Shown here piece by piece: positions 25,097 to 34,718 of a stretch of 64,000 nucleotides of DNA (its first letter is position 1; every line of letters starts with the position of its first letter). The stretch spans positions 1 through 64,000 of the forward strand of contig CALFXJ010000038.1 in the NCBI GenBank assembly GCA_937958105.1, read 5' to 3'. The stretch is from an uncultured Cellvibrio sp. GTDB lineage: Bacteria > Pseudomonadota > Gammaproteobacteria > Pseudomonadales > Cellvibrionaceae. The notes beneath the pieces are model-generated. The model was not told where the DNA came from, searched no databases, and worked only from the letters and a program-made list of their open reading frames with translations. The translations under genes and the position numbers were made by a program.

Positions 25097-25999
25097 ATGT
25101 GCCAATTGCTGGGAATGAGTTGCCAGGAACCTGCCACCATCAATTTTTCGCTGGAAGGTTTTCGGGCGCGCGGTGGTTTGACCGACGAACATAAAGATGG
25201 CTGGGGGATTGCTTTTTTTGAAGCCCGTGGCTGCCAGATATTTCTCGATCATCAGCCCGCTGCCAATTCACCGCTGATCGACGATATCAAGGCCCGGCAA
25301 ATCAAGTCACGTACGATCCTGGCCCATATCCGCAAGGCAACCTTCGGTGATGTCAGCCTGCGCAACTGCCACCCGTTTCAGCGGGAACTCTGGGGACAGA
25401 CCTGGGTGTTTTCCCACAATGGCGATCTGCACGGGTTCCATCCGCCGCTGACCGGCCGTTATCAGCCAGTGGGTGAAACTGACAGCGAGCGTGCGTTCTG
25501 CTACCTGCTGGAGCGTCTGGAGAGTTATTTTCCTGCAGCTACCGCAGACAATCCGCCCAGCCATGGCGTACTGCACGAAGCTTTGCGGGAAGTCAGTCTG
25601 GAGATTGCCACCCACGGTACCTTTAACATCATGCTGTCCAATGGTGAGCTGTTATTTACCCATTGCTCCACGCATCTGGCGTATGTGGAACGTCGCTACC
25701 CTTTCACCCGGGTAACACTGGTGGACAGTGAAACCAGTCTCGATCTGAGCGCGCACAACTCGCAGGATGATCGCATGGTGGTCATTGCAACCAAACCGCT
25801 TACCCGCGACGAAACCTGGGTGAGCTACCAGCCAGGTCAGACGCTGATGTTCCGTGCAGGGCTGATCGTGGCAGGCAGTGAAGGAAGTAAAGCCGTGCAG
25901 CCGACAGCAGATGAACGAACTGTACCGCTTGATCAGCTGGACCCGGTTGAGCAACAACCGCTTGCCCAGAGCGTAACCCAGACCGCATTGTGCGGTTAA
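25097..25999 (+). CDS. Class II glutamine amidotransferase (YafJ-like)
   Basis: The ATG at 25097 places Cys at position 2 (MCQLLGMSC), the N-terminal nucleophile of class II amidotransferases. GWGIAFFE, HIRKATFG, NCHPF and FSHNGDLHG are the conserved substrate-binding motifs of this family, which hydrolyses glutamine or related amides. The 300-residue single-domain form resembles YafJ and EgtC, the latter acting on a gamma-glutamyl sulfur compound in ergothioneine synthesis. It probably forms an operon with the EAL-like gene and ends at a strong terminator. A gamma-glutamyl amide or thiol substrate is possible but not shown. Confidence 0.85.
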   Translation: MCQLLGMSCQEPATINFSLEGFRARGGLTDEHKDGWGIAFFEARGCQIFLDHQPAANSPLIDDIKARQIKSRTILAHIRKATFGDVSLRNCHPFQRELWGQTWVFSHNGDLHGFHPPLTGRYQPVGETDSERAFCYLLERLESYFPAATADNPPSHGVLHEALREVSLEIATHGTFNIMLSNGELLFTHCSTHLAYVERRYPFTRVTLVDSETSLDLSAHNSQDDRMVVIATKPLTRDETWVSYQPGQTLMFRAGLIVAGSEGSKAVQPTADERTVPLDQLDPVEQQPLAQSVTQTALCG

Positions 26000-26009
26000 C
26001 ACCTCGAGG

Positions 26010-26050
26010 GGCTGATACATCAGGATGTTTGATGTATCAGCCTTTTCTTC
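26010..26050 (+). terminator. Terminator after the amidotransferase gene
   Basis: GGCTGATACATC and GATGTATCAGCC form a perfect 12-bp stem with a 9-base loop, followed by TTTTCTTC on the plus strand. Confidence 0.9.
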
Positions 26051-26051
26051 A

Positions 26052-28436
26052 TTAGAAGTTGTAGTTCACACGAACACCCCAGGTCTGAGGCGGACTGATG
26101 CTGTTGGGCTGGGCACGGGTATTGGGATTGGCGATCTGCCGCAGGAAGACTGGCGACTTATCCGTAACGTTATTGACGAAGGCCGTGAATGACCATTGGC
26201 CGTTAGCCGGTTCATAACTGACCCGCGCATTGCCAACCCAGTAGCCGGGTGTTTCCTGCAGGGGATCGTTCTGTACCGTTGCGTTGTGGTAAACCCGGCT
26301 GCGATAAGACCAGTCGGTCGCAAGGATAATGTTGCCGCTTGCCAACGGAATGCGGTAGTCGGTGTCCAGCCTCACCGACACCTCCGGCGTGCGATAGAAG
26401 CTGTTGCCACTCGCATCAAACGGACCTCCATCACCGATGTAGTAAATAAAGTCTGTGTATTCCGATTTAAGGTAACCAAGCGATCCTCCGACCCTCCAGT
26501 TCAATGTCGGCAGGGCATTAAACTCCAGCTCGATCCCTTTCACATTGCCATCCGACTCGCCTGCCGCGCTGGTGGTATAGGTATTGGTGCTGGTATTTAA
26601 AAAGGCCCGCTGGATATTCAGCTGCAGGTTTTTAATATCGTAGTAAAACACCGCCGCGTTCAGCGTAAGCTGTCCTTCCAGCCAGGCACTTTTAATACCG
26701 GCCTCATAATCCGTTAGGGTTTCAGGATTGGTTTCGATGATGTCGTCGTTGTTGATGGATTGATTAAAACCGCCGGACCGGAATCCGGTCGCAATACGCA
26801 GGTAACCGAGCAGATCATCGCTGAAGCGATATTCCGGTGTGAGGTCCCAGGTGATCTGATCCCAGGTATTGCTTTTACTGATTCGGGTTATGGCAGAGAA
26901 CTCCGGAGCCAGCGTCACCCCGCCCGGCAGAAACCAGCCGTTCTCACTGGCAAATGCCACGCGGTCGCTGGTGGCGGTGTCCGTTACCGTCAGCGCAGTT
27001 TCGGTAATATCCTTTTCCTCTTCCGTGTAACGCAGACCAGCGGTGATAGATGCTTTGTCGTTCAACTGGTATTTGAGGTTACCGAAGATCGCTTTACTCA
27101 CTGCGTCCTGATCCCAGGAACTTTCAGAATAACGCTCTCGGGTAGTACCCACGGCAAAACGCGCGGCGCGGCTCTCGTTAACGGCATCCAGATTGTAATA
27201 GTAGGCACCGACGATCCAGCTCAGGCGTTGATCCCGGGGTGATGTCAGACGAATCTCCTGGGACACCTGCTGTGTATTCAGCGAGCCTGTTGAACTGTTG
27301 CGATCCAGGGTTGTGTTCAGCGGAACACCCACCAGACTCAGGCTGCTGCTGTCGCGTGTGCTGTAGGCGCTGATGGAAGTCAGCGTGCTCGCGCCCAGCT
27401 GCCAGTTAATCTTAAAAGTTGCGCTGTTGTCGGTTTTGTTATCGTAACCATCACCCGCCCAGAAATCACTGTAGACACCGGGACTGTTTCCATAAGGCGG
27501 GATGTAAGGGGTCCCACCCTGATTGATAGTCCCGTCCGGGTCCAGCACAGTGATGTCTGTTCCCGGTAGCGTGGTGGCGCCTACGATATAAGAAGGTACT
27601 TCGCCGGCATCCACTTCCCGCGTGGAAAGTATCAGGTGTGCATCAAGTGTTGGCGAAAAGTTACCAATGAATTGCAGACGAAGATTGGTATCTTTCAATT
27701 TCGGGCCTTCATTTCCCGAGACGATATTGGTCGCCCATCCATCATAGGTTTCATTGTAAACAGCGATGCGCGCCGCCAGCACGTCGTCAACCACGGCACC
27801 ACCATAAGCTGACTCCAGGATGCGGGTATTGTAACTGCCGTAGGTGAGCTTTGCATAACCGCCCTTATTAAATGAGGGTTTACGGGTAATGTAATGCACC
27901 GCTCCCCCGGTGTTGTTCTTACCCCACAAGGTTCCCTGCGGGCCGCGCAGCACCTCTACCCGCTCAAGGTCATAAAGGGGAAAACTCTGCAGCGCCTGCA
28001 GGCCGACAACCACTTCATCAACATAAATAGCCAGAGGCCCATCCTGATTCTGATTGGGATCGTTGGTACCTATGCCGCGCAGAAACCAGCGCGGTTTTCC
28101 GGTGCGGCCACCACCTTGAGCTGAAAGGTTTGGCGCAAGCCGTTCCACATCCGTAGAGAGGACCACCTGCTTTTCTTCCACATCCTTACCACTGATGGCG
28201 GTGATGGGCGCCGGCACATCCTGTATTCGCTCAGCTCGCTTCTGCGCAGTCACCAGCACCGGCGCCAGTTTTTTTGATCCGGCAGTAACGACTTTTTCTT
28301 CAATCTGCGCATTACTCTGCGCATCACTTTGTGCAAAGACACCGGATGCAAAACCAGCCAGGGTAATACTGAGAACACTTCTTGAGAATTGATTAAGCGG
28401 TTTGAACTTTAACAAGCGACGTAATTGATATGACAT
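26052..28436 (-). CDS. TonB-dependent outer-membrane receptor 1
   Basis: The 794-residue precursor has a signal peptide (to about residue 32, ending VFAQ). It then has a TonB box region (APVLVTAQKRAE), a plug domain with DVPAPITAISGKDVEE and LRGPQGTLWGKNNTGGAVHYIT, and a 22-strand barrel ending in Phe (WGVRVNYNF). It imports a scarce substrate in an energy-dependent way. The lack of siderophore genes nearby and the sigma-54-type promoter at 28498-28513 suggest an organosulfur ligand rather than iron. I chose ATG 28436, preceded by GGGGA. It is monocistronic. Confidence 0.92.
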   Translation of the reverse strand: MSYQLRRLLKFKPLNQFSRSVLSITLAGFASGVFAQSDAQSNAQIEEKVVTAGSKKLAPVLVTAQKRAERIQDVPAPITAISGKDVEEKQVVLSTDVERLAPNLSAQGGGRTGKPRWFLRGIGTNDPNQNQDGPLAIYVDEVVVGLQALQSFPLYDLERVEVLRGPQGTLWGKNNTGGAVHYITRKPSFNKGGYAKLTYGSYNTRILESAYGGAVVDDVLAARIAVYNETYDGWATNIVSGNEGPKLKDTNLRLQFIGNFSPTLDAHLILSTREVDAGEVPSYIVGATTLPGTDITVLDPDGTINQGGTPYIPPYGNSPGVYSDFWAGDGYDNKTDNSATFKINWQLGASTLTSISAYSTRDSSSLSLVGVPLNTTLDRNSSTGSLNTQQVSQEIRLTSPRDQRLSWIVGAYYYNLDAVNESRAARFAVGTTRERYSESSWDQDAVSKAIFGNLKYQLNDKASITAGLRYTEEEKDITETALTVTDTATSDRVAFASENGWFLPGGVTLAPEFSAITRISKSNTWDQITWDLTPEYRFSDDLLGYLRIATGFRSGGFNQSINNDDIIETNPETLTDYEAGIKSAWLEGQLTLNAAVFYYDIKNLQLNIQRAFLNTSTNTYTTSAAGESDGNVKGIELEFNALPTLNWRVGGSLGYLKSEYTDFIYYIGDGGPFDASGNSFYRTPEVSVRLDTDYRIPLASGNIILATDWSYRSRVYHNATVQNDPLQETPGYWVGNARVSYEPANGQWSFTAFVNNVTDKSPVFLRQIANPNTRAQPNSISPPQTWGVRVNYNF

Positions 28437-28497
28437 TGTTGTCCCCACATAGGTTACCTGTAGAGGTGAATTTTTTCACCCGATTCAGTTCGCTAAA

Positions 28498-28513
28498 TGC
28501 AGGTTGTATGCCA
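28498..28513 (-). promoter_or_regulatory. Sigma-54 promoter upstream of TonB-dependent receptor 1
   Basis: On the minus strand it reads TGGCATACAACCTGCA. GG and GC are separated by ten bases, and both elements are close to TGGCAC and TTGCA. It lies about 62 bases upstream of the receptor start. The remaining bases 28514-28682 show nothing else. Confidence 0.75.
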
Positions 28514-28682
28514 TATACATTTTCAACAACAGCAGTGGGATCAGGCTGATTGGCTCACAGTTTCAGTAACGACTTTTATGATCACTGTTTTAAATAAAGC
28601 AACGCAGCACCTGCGTTGTTTACTTTGCAATACTTCATCTTCTTTTGGATTGTGTTCATCAGATATTAACTTGCGATAAATA

Positions 28683-28717
28683 AAAACGGCGAAGCCAGAC
28701 AGCTTCGCCGTTTTTTG
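28683..28717 (-). terminator. Bidirectional terminator after the long sulfur operon
   Basis: AAAACGGCGAAGC and GCTTCGCCGTTTT form a long stem with a 6-base loop. On the minus strand it is followed by TATTT. It lies directly behind the stop codon of the ABC exporter at 28733 and ends the nine-gene minus-strand operon. Confidence 0.9.
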
Positions 28718-28732
28718 CATTCCGGAACATCA

Positions 28733-30502
28733 TTAGCCAACACTGACCAGCGCCTTGCCTCCCTGCGTCTGCAGGGCAAACAGATGTGAGTATATTCCGC
28801 CCACCCGATTGGCCAGTTCGTCGTGAGTTCCCTGTTCAAGAACCTCACCATTGCGCATGACCAGAATGCAATCAGCGCTCATCACTGTGCTTAGACGATG
28901 GGCGATGACCACCGAGGTCCTGCCACTCATCAGTTTCTCCAGTCCCTGTTGAACAAGGTGTTCAGATTCTGAATCCAGCGCGCTGGTGGCTTCATCCAGG
29001 ATGATCAGCTGTGGATTTTTAAGAATTGCCCGGGCAATGGCCACCCGCTGCTTTTCGCCACCGGAAAGTTTTATGCCCCGCTCCCCTACCAGGGTTTCGT
29101 AGCCTTTATCAAGGCGAGTGATGAAGCTATGAGCGTTGGCCGCTTCGGCAGCCGTCTGGATGTCTGCGCCTTCTGCTTCCGGTCGGGCAAAGGCGATGTT
29201 CTCACCGATGCTGTCGTTGAAGAGTGCAACATCCTGCAATACCACGCCCATGACCGCGCGTACGCTGCGTTGCTGATAATCCCGCAGGTCTCTGCCATTA
29301 ATCAGAATCACGCCCTTGGTCGGATCATAAAAACGCATCAGCAATTTGACGATCGTGGTTTTACCACTGCCGCTGCTGCCCACCAGTGCCAGGGTTTCTC
29401 CTGCGTCCAGATGAAACGAAATATGTTTCAACGCATAGTCCTCTGTACCCGGATAGCGAAAAGTGACATCGGCGAAAGTAATGCTTTCCAGTCTGGTCAG
29501 CGGTATTGCGTTGGGTTTGTCCGCCTGTTCGGATTCAACATCCAGCAGCTCTACCAGTCGCTCCGCCGCGCTTTCGATATCGCTGGCTTGATTGATCTGC
29601 CGTGAAATCGGTGAGATGGAATTGATCAGCGTCTGTGTAAGCGTCAGCACCAGCAGAATATCCCCGGTGGTAAAGCGACCATGTAATGCACCATGGGTAG
29701 TAAAGGCTACGGCTGCAAATACACCAAAAGTATTCACCACATTCAGTGCCTGCTCGGACCGCCATTGGGTTTTGTGCAGATTATCGCGGGCAATCTTCCA
29801 CTGTGCCTGGGTATTGTCATAGCGCTGCTTGACGGCAGGCTCGCCGCCAAAACTGCGCACCGTGGCGATATTGCCCACCATCTCCGCCAGCAGGCCGGTC
29901 ATACGTCCGGCATATTCCTGCCAGCCGCGCCGATGCGGTTTGGTCCAGGCGATAGTGCGGTAAGAAATCCAGAAATTAAAGATCAGCACCACCGTCATCA
30001 ATACGCCCACCAGTGGTGCCTTGATGAGCAGCACCGAAACAATAAAAAACATCTGCAGGATATTGGCCAGCGTGCCTTCCGTCAGCGAAGACAACCACAT
30101 GGTAATGGTGGTGATATTGCCGAAGCGGTCCATGATCTCGCCAACGCGGGTTCGCTCGAAATAGTCGATCGACTTTTGCGTCATGTTATCGAATACCCGC
30201 TGACGGAAGGTACTCACGGTATCCAGCCACAGATCATCTGCCTGTTTATTCTGCAGGGCGCCGAAGATCACCACACCCAGACGCAAACTGAAGAAACCGG
30301 CCAACAGCCAGCCTACGGCAACACTGGCCGTCTCAAAGGTAATCCGGCCGGACAACATCTGGGAAATATTATCGACGATGCCTTTGTAGATATAAGGTGT
30401 CGCCGTACCAATGAAGCCCAGCGCGGTGCCCACCAGGATAACGCCCACTACCCGGCCGCGATATTCGGGAATGTATTGGATGGTTCGCCATAGATTCTTC
30501 AT
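28733..30502 (-). CDS. MsbA-type ABC exporter, membrane and ATPase domains fused
   Basis: The 589-residue protein has six membrane helices in the first 310 residues, then an ATPase domain with Walker A GSSGSGKT (about 376-383), signature LSGGEKQRVAIARA and Walker B LIILDEATSALD with the catalytic Glu. It should act as a homodimer exporting a lipid, peptide or small molecule across the inner membrane. Its substrate is unknown. As the last gene of the long sulfur operon it may expel a by-product of desulfurisation. ATG 30502 is preferred over TTG 30505. Confidence 0.9.
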   Translation of the reverse strand: MKNLWRTIQYIPEYRGRVVGVILVGTALGFIGTATPYIYKGIVDNISQMLSGRITFETASVAVGWLLAGFFSLRLGVVIFGALQNKQADDLWLDTVSTFRQRVFDNMTQKSIDYFERTRVGEIMDRFGNITTITMWLSSLTEGTLANILQMFFIVSVLLIKAPLVGVLMTVVLIFNFWISYRTIAWTKPHRRGWQEYAGRMTGLLAEMVGNIATVRSFGGEPAVKQRYDNTQAQWKIARDNLHKTQWRSEQALNVVNTFGVFAAVAFTTHGALHGRFTTGDILLVLTLTQTLINSISPISRQINQASDIESAAERLVELLDVESEQADKPNAIPLTRLESITFADVTFRYPGTEDYALKHISFHLDAGETLALVGSSGSGKTTIVKLLMRFYDPTKGVILINGRDLRDYQQRSVRAVMGVVLQDVALFNDSIGENIAFARPEAEGADIQTAAEAANAHSFITRLDKGYETLVGERGIKLSGGEKQRVAIARAILKNPQLIILDEATSALDSESEHLVQQGLEKLMSGRTSVVIAHRLSTVMSADCILVMRNGEVLEQGTHDELANRVGGIYSHLFALQTQGGKALVSVG

Positions 30503-30514
30503 CAACAGGTTTCT

Positions 30515-31117
30515 CTAAGATACGAACGAAAATTTTCCCTGCGCAACCAGCTCGCTGAGTGGCAGACGCAGGCTGGGTTGTTCCCGTGCGCGAAACTCTT
30601 CCGGCAGAGTATCGCCAGCGGCACGCTTGCCAATGGCAATGGCGATCTCAATATGGAAGCCGCCTGGAATCACGAGCAGCTGCCGCGCTTTCTCGCGATT
30701 GAAACCACCGATGGCATGGGTGCTCCAGCCGAGATGCTCCGCCTGAAATGCCAGGCTCGCCCAGGCCGCACCGGCGTCAAGGGAATGATTGCGCAGAGGG
30801 GTCGCTTCCGCCGCACCCTGGCGGACGTGGGTCGTCTTGGAGATCAGCACGACCAGCGCCGCTGCTTTAGCGGCCCAGCGTTGATTCTTTTCATTCAGCA
30901 GCGAATAAAAATCGGCCCAGTCATCGCTGTCGCGCCTGGTATAGATAAATCGCCAGGGCTGGGAATTATTGCCTGATGGTGCCCAGCGTGCAGCTTCGAA
31001 CAAACGAAACAGTGTGCTGTCATCAATCAGCTCGTCAGCAAAGGCGCGGGGCGACCAGCGTTTGAGAAATACCGGATCAATATCGTGATCAGCAATGCGG
31101 GTAACAGCAATTGTCAT
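30515..31117 (-). CDS. Nitroreductase-family flavoprotein
   Basis: The 200-residue protein has the nitroreductase fold signature: RWSPRAFADELID, then ARWAPSGNNSQPWRF, which contacts FMN phosphate. GAAWASLAFQAEHLGW and GGFNREKA follow. Enzymes of this family reduce nitro groups, quinones or flavins with NAD(P)H. In an operon with a flavin-dependent monooxygenase, it could supply reduced FMN or reduce an intermediate. It lies 47 bases after yejA and 12 bases before the ABC exporter gene. Confidence 0.88.
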   Translation of the reverse strand: MTIAVTRIADHDIDPVFLKRWSPRAFADELIDDSTLFRLFEAARWAPSGNNSQPWRFIYTRRDSDDWADFYSLLNEKNQRWAAKAAALVVLISKTTHVRQGAAEATPLRNHSLDAGAAWASLAFQAEHLGWSTHAIGGFNREKARQLLVIPGGFHIEIAIAIGKRAAGDTLPEEFRAREQPSLRLPLSELVAQGKFSFVS

Positions 31118-31163
31118 AATGTGTTTTTCCTTTGAAGAGATGAGTCAGTGAGCGGCAGCCGGG

Positions 31164-33089
31164 TCACGGCTCCAGATTCTGGCGGGCTGCTCCACCGTCC
31201 CACCAGGTGCGGATTGCCCATTCAGTGGCGGCGTAATACTGCGGCAGCACTTCCGGATGCCGGAGACGGTGGTGATACATCACGTAATGATTTTTAAGAT
31301 AACGCCAGGGAATAAAATAATGATTGTGGATCAGCACCCGGTCGAGCGCCCGCGCGGCAGTCTGCAACTCCTCCTGATTACCGGCGTTCAACAAATGTTG
31401 GATCAGTGCATCCACCGCCGGCGATTTAACGCCCGCGAGATTTTCTGAACCGGGACGGTCAGCGGCGGCGCTGTTGAATACCCGCCACAGTTCATCCCCC
31501 GGCATACGCGCTTCGCGCAGACTGACCGAGGTGTAATCAAATTCGAATGTGCGCAGCCGCGCGCGCAGCGTCGCCGCGTCGGCAAGATTGGTTCTGACCT
31601 GAATACCGAGGCGATTGAGGTTGTGATAAATCGGGTCCGTAAAAGGACTCTGCCTGCGGCTGCCAGCGACTTCGATAACAAACGGCTCTCCGGCTTCATT
31701 GCGCAATATACCATCCCGATAATGCCAGCCGGCCTGGGCAAACAGCTCCAGTGCCTGCTCAAGGTTATCGCGCAGACGCCGGGGTGGATGGGTGTTCGGC
31801 TGCTCAAACATCGGGCCAAAGACTTCCGGTGGCAGTTGATCACGCCAGGGTTCCAGCAGCGTCAGCTCTGCCTCACTTGGAAGTCCGGCAGCGGCCAGCG
31901 CAGTGTTGGAAAAATAACTGGTAATCCGGCTGAATTCGCCATCGAAGATCTTGTCGTTGATCCATTCAAAATCCAATGCATAGTTAAGCGCTTTGCGGAC
32001 GCGCACATCCTGAAAGCGCTGCTTGCGCAGATTGACGACCCAGCCATTCATTGCTGGCGGATTCGCATGAGGGAAACGCTTTTTGATGATCTCACCGGAT
32101 TCAAAGCGCGGACCTATGTACTGGCAGCACCAGTAACGCATCTGGGTTTCACTGAGAAAATCATAATCACCCGCGCGCAGAGCGGCTACCTGCGTATCGC
32201 GATCTTTGTAGAGTTTGTAGATGATGGTATCGAAATTAAAACTGCCGCGCTGCACCGGGATATCCCTGCCCCAGTAATCCGGATTACGCCGGTAGATAAT
32301 GTCGCGTCCACTGCGGGCTTTTTCAATAAGGTAAGGCCCGCTTGCGATAGGCTGTTGAAAGCGCAGATCAGAAAATTTTACCTGTTCGCCATCGGCTGTA
32401 CCCCAGCGGGCGGAAAATACCGGCAGGCTGCCCGCGATAAATGACAGGTCGCGCCCGGCGCGTTTGAAATGAAACTGCACCCGCCGCTCGTCCAGCACCT
32501 CCACCCGATCAATCTCAGCAAGATAAGCCGTAAACCGCGGACTGGCTTCCGGGCCGGTCAACACATGAAATGAATACTCCACATCGCGTGCCGTCACCGG
32601 ATCACCGTTGGAGAAGCGAGCCAGTTTATTAAGCTCGAAGATCACCCAGGTAAAATCCTCAGCGACCTGAATATCCTCAGCCAGGAGTCCGTACTGCGTA
32701 TTGATTTCATCAAACCCGTTAACCGTGAGTGTTTCGAAAACCAGTTCCTGCAACCCCGGTGCAGGAACACCGCGCAGGCTGTAAGGATTAAACTTGTCAA
32801 AGCTGCTGTTGAGCGTGACCAGCGACAGCGTAAGGCTGCCACCTTTAGGAGCTGTGGGATTTACATAATCAAAATGTGAAAAACCCGCCGGATAACCTGG
32901 CTCACCAAACAGCGCGACCGCATGGGCTGCTGTTGCCTGATTGATGCTTAGCACACTGTGCAGAAGCAGCATAGTTGCGATGGTTCTCAGCCGATACTCA
33001 GCGAGGCGTGCACCGCGCTGGGTGAACCGAATAAAACTATTGTGGATAGTCATACTGATAACAAACGTTCTGTTAATGTTTTCCCGCAT
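31164..33089 (-). CDS. yejA: Periplasmic oligopeptide-type binding protein (YejA-like)
   Basis: The 641-residue protein belongs to solute-binding family 5. Residues after a hydrophobic stretch (about 36-53) begin the typical HAVALFGEPGYPAGFSHFDYVNPTAPKGG of YejA. TNIx-type motifs follow (ARFSNGDPVTARDVEYSFHVL, GPYLIEKARSGRDIIYRRNPDYWGRD). It binds a peptide or peptide-like compound for YejBEF. The natural start is uncertain because the first 35 residues are polar before the signal segment. YejABEF imports microcin C-type peptides in enterobacteria. Here it probably brings in a sulfur-bearing substrate. Confidence 0.9.
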   Translation of the reverse strand: MRENINRTFVISMTIHNSFIRFTQRGARLAEYRLRTIATMLLLHSVLSINQATAAHAVALFGEPGYPAGFSHFDYVNPTAPKGGSLTLSLVTLNSSFDKFNPYSLRGVPAPGLQELVFETLTVNGFDEINTQYGLLAEDIQVAEDFTWVIFELNKLARFSNGDPVTARDVEYSFHVLTGPEASPRFTAYLAEIDRVEVLDERRVQFHFKRAGRDLSFIAGSLPVFSARWGTADGEQVKFSDLRFQQPIASGPYLIEKARSGRDIIYRRNPDYWGRDIPVQRGSFNFDTIIYKLYKDRDTQVAALRAGDYDFLSETQMRYWCCQYIGPRFESGEIIKKRFPHANPPAMNGWVVNLRKQRFQDVRVRKALNYALDFEWINDKIFDGEFSRITSYFSNTALAAAGLPSEAELTLLEPWRDQLPPEVFGPMFEQPNTHPPRRLRDNLEQALELFAQAGWHYRDGILRNEAGEPFVIEVAGSRRQSPFTDPIYHNLNRLGIQVRTNLADAATLRARLRTFEFDYTSVSLREARMPGDELWRVFNSAAADRPGSENLAGVKSPAVDALIQHLLNAGNQEELQTAARALDRVLIHNHYFIPWRYLKNHYVMYHHRLRHPEVLPQYYAATEWAIRTWWDGGAARQNLEP

Positions 33090-33101
33090 AAGATTCTTCT
33101 G

Positions 33102-34718
33102 TCACAAAGCAGCCTGTACGAGGCTTTGGGTGTAGGTATGACGGGGATTGCTGATAATGTCTTCCGTCGCGCCGGATTCGACAATGACACCATCCTTCAA
33201 TACATACAGGCGATGGGCCAGCGCATTGACCACCTGTAGATCGTGGGTGATCAGCAGGTAACTCAGTCGATATTTTTTCTGCAGGCGCACCAGCAGTTCG
33301 AGCACCTGATTCTGAATCGACACATCCAGCGCAGAGGTAGGCTCATCCAGCACGAGGATCTGTGGCTTTAACACCAGTGCCCGTGCAATGGCGATGCGCT
33401 GCCGCTGGCCGCCGGAAAACTCATGGGGATAGGAGGAAAGTGCGGACAGCGGCAGGCCCACATCCTGTAATACTTCGCGAATGCGCTCATAGCGCTGCGC
33501 GCGGGTCAGTCCGGGAAAGTGCAGCGCGAGTCCTTCGCCAACAATCTGTTCGATGGTCTGGCGCGGTGACAGTGAACCAAAAGGGTCCTGGAACACGACC
33601 TGCAGTCGCGCGCGCAGCGCACGCTTTTCCTGTCTGCTGAATTGCTGGTTCGGCCTGCCTTCCAGCTCCAGCTCACCACCCTGAGTGCGAATCAAACCCA
33701 GGATCGCCTGAGCCAGCGTGGATTTGCCGGAGCCGGATTCGCCCACGACACCAATGGTTTCGCCGGCACGCAGGGAAATACTCGCCGCCTGCAATGCAAT
33801 AAAGCGATCGTGACGAAACAGCCCGCGCCAGCCAGTAAGTTTTTTAGGATATTCCACCCGCAGCTCCTGGGTTACCAGCAACACCGGCGCTGCATCATCC
33901 ACCGGGTCAATGCGGCGCTGCGGAATGCTGTTGAGCAGCTTGATGGTGTAAGGGTGACGGGGCTCAGCGAAAATCGTCTGCGTCACGCCGGTCTCCACCA
34001 GCTCGCCGTGTTCCATCACCGCCACGCGCTGGGCAAAGCGGCGCACCAGATTCAGATCGTGAGTAATCAGCAGGATGGCCATACCCTGCTCCGGCGTTCC
34101 AGCCTGCCGGTTTCGCTCGACGTCCTCTGCCTGCAGATCCAGCAATAATTTTACGATGCGCGCGCGTACCGTGGTGTCCAGCGCTGTTGTCGGTTCGTCG
34201 GCAATCAGCAGTTTCGGTTTGCACGCGAGAGCCATGGCGATGACCGCGCGCTGTAACTGCCCGCCGGACAGTTGATGCGGATAACTGTCGACTCGCCGCT
34301 CGGGTTCACGAATGCCGGTGCGCGCCAGAAGTGCGATGGTTTTCTCCCGCGCTTCCCGGGGTGTCAGATTTTCGTGCAATATCAGCGTTTCGATAATCTG
34401 GTTGCCGATGGTGTACAGAGGATTGAGTGCTGACATGGGTTCCTGAAAAACCATCGCAATCTCTGCACCGCGAATCTGCCGGATTTCCTCTTCCGATTTA
34501 TCAAGCAATTCCTCGCCCTGAAAACGGATGCTACCGCTGACGGACGCGTGCTGAGCCAGGCGAAGAATAGACAGAGCGCTGATGGTTTTACCCGACCCGG
34601 ATTCGCCCACCAGTGCCAGACGTTCACCGGCGTTGATCTGCAGATTCAGATTCTGCACAACGCGTTTTTTGCCAAAAGAAATCGTTAACTGTTCAATGGC
34701 CAATAACGGCTGATTCAT
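33102..34718 (-). CDS. yejF: Duplicated ABC ATPase of the Yej transporter
   Basis: The 538-residue protein has two ABC cassettes: Walker A GESGSGKT at 38-45 with signature LSGGQLQRAVIAMAL, and a second Walker A GESGSGKST near 322 with FSGGQRQRIAIARAL. Both Walker B Asp-Glu pairs (LLIADEPTTALD and ILVLDEPTSALD) are intact. It powers YejB-YejE. It overlaps yejE by four bases. YejA is placed last in the group, unlike the E. coli order A-B-E-F. Confidence 0.95.
   Translation of the reverse strand: MNQPLLAIEQLTISFGKKRVVQNLNLQINAGERLALVGESGSGKTISALSILRLAQHASVSGSIRFQGEELLDKSEEEIRQIRGAEIAMVFQEPMSALNPLYTIGNQIIETLILHENLTPREAREKTIALLARTGIREPERRVDSYPHQLSGGQLQRAVIAMALACKPKLLIADEPTTALDTTVRARIVKLLLDLQAEDVERNRQAGTPEQGMAILLITHDLNLVRRFAQRVAVMEHGELVETGVTQTIFAEPRHPYTIKLLNSIPQRRIDPVDDAAPVLLVTQELRVEYPKKLTGWRGLFRHDRFIALQAASISLRAGETIGVVGESGSGKSTLAQAILGLIRTQGGELELEGRPNQQFSRQEKRALRARLQVVFQDPFGSLSPRQTIEQIVGEGLALHFPGLTRAQRYERIREVLQDVGLPLSALSSYPHEFSGGQRQRIAIARALVLKPQILVLDEPTSALDVSIQNQVLELLVRLQKKYRLSYLLITHDLQVVNALAHRLYVLKDGVIVESGATEDIISNPRHTYTQSLVQAAL

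Noticed and set aside
28514..28682. Open frame at 28497-28679 ahead of the receptor promoter
   Set aside because: It overlaps the sigma-54 promoter and terminator region and has no ribosome binding site.
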